This document shows, piece by piece, positions 63,971 through 64,000 of a stretch of DNA of 64,000 bases. The position numbers and the translations under genes were made by a program. The notes under the pieces were generated by a model. That model was not told the DNA's origin. It saw only the letters and a list, made by a program, of their open reading frames with translations, and ran no database searches. This DNA is from Methylococcales bacterium. GTDB taxonomy: Bacteria; Pseudomonadota; Gammaproteobacteria; Methylococcales; Methylomonadaceae. Location: NCBI GenBank assembly GCA_026398895.1, contig JAPLRZ010000028.1, forward strand, positions 26,838 through 90,837. Reading direction: 5' to 3'. Numbering within the stretch: the first letter of the stretch is position 1; each line of letters begins with the position of its first letter.

Positions 63971-64000
63971 ATGATATTTAAGCAATTGTTTGATAAAGAA
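63971..64000 (+). CDS. Start of an ETHE1-like MBL-fold dioxygenase (partial)
   Basis: Ten codons, MIFKQLFDKE, before the window ends, with CGGAGAAAC upstream. ETHE1/persulfide dioxygenase-like proteins commonly start MIFRQLFDxETSTYTYL. If correct it would oxidise glutathione persulfide. Only the first residues are available. Confidence 0.45.
   Translation, partial: MIFKQLFDKE

Overview
The window reads as a chromosomal segment of a gammaproteobacterium. The evidence is the gene content and its order: bamD/rluD/pgeF, dacC-dat-ybeD-lipB, fabA-fabB, leuS-lptE-holA, ispG, pqiAB and an Mla-type lipid transporter. A TIGR04073 (exosortase-associated) protein, a Dyp peroxidase, moderate to low GC and very many palindromic repeats would fit Methylococcales or Thiotrichales. 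That assignment is an inference, because no taxonomic marker such as rRNA is present. I saw no tRNA, rRNA or CRISPR array, and no complete prophage.

Layout: 1-1151, end of an unknown gene followed by a divergent adenylosuccinate-synthetase paralogue. 1256-4629, a four-gene MCE lipid-transport operon (permease, ATPase, MlaD, PqiC-like lipoprotein). 4716-6602, kup. 6955-9588, a membrane protein of unknown function paired with a Dyp peroxidase. 9765-15394, an accessory zone: YidD/DUF4177-like/CHAP cassette, two frameshifted XRE regulators, toxin-antitoxin wreckage, TusA plus a CDF metal transporter, and a candidate small RNA gene lodged in a duplicated piece of the transporter gene. 15461-25579, mainly housekeeping (argJ, Nudix-ThiE fusion, bamD, rluD, pgeF, zip, yebC, rdgC) with some secreted proteins (TIGR04073, OmpA-like lipoprotein, MORN). 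25677-29005, TonB receptor plus PepSY protein for iron uptake. 29419-32656, Lpp-like lipoprotein, L,D-transpeptidase, phosphoglucomutase, pentapeptide protein. 32709-33229, repeats and gene debris. 33282-40293, lipoate/cell-wall genes, bcp, rnd, ttcA, hicBA. 40378-41735, a stand-alone TnpB element. 41875-48996, pqiAAB, htpX, DUF2760-Hsp70. 49158-55804, ABC exporter, slt, fabAB. 55960-57965, methyltransferase and an IS3/IS630 graveyard. 58084-64000, leuS-lptE-holA, ispG and the start of an ETHE1-like gene.

Functional themes: the cell envelope dominates, with two MCE lipid-transport systems, BamD, LptE, Slt, RlpA, DacC, Lpp with its likely L,D-transpeptidase, FabA/FabB and HtpX. The least expected content is the short repeats. 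At least four families of small palindromic elements occupy most intergenic gaps. One 102-bp element has 20-bp terminal inverted repeats and an 8-bp target duplication. Its core palindrome also sits in frame inside leuS, where it adds 11 residues to the editing domain. A second family keeps the layout GGAGT-hairpin-hairpin-ACTCC while the hairpin sequences differ from copy to copy. A complete small-RNA-like unit (promoter, structured body, perfect terminator) interrupts a duplicated gene fragment and is flanked by TCATT repeats.
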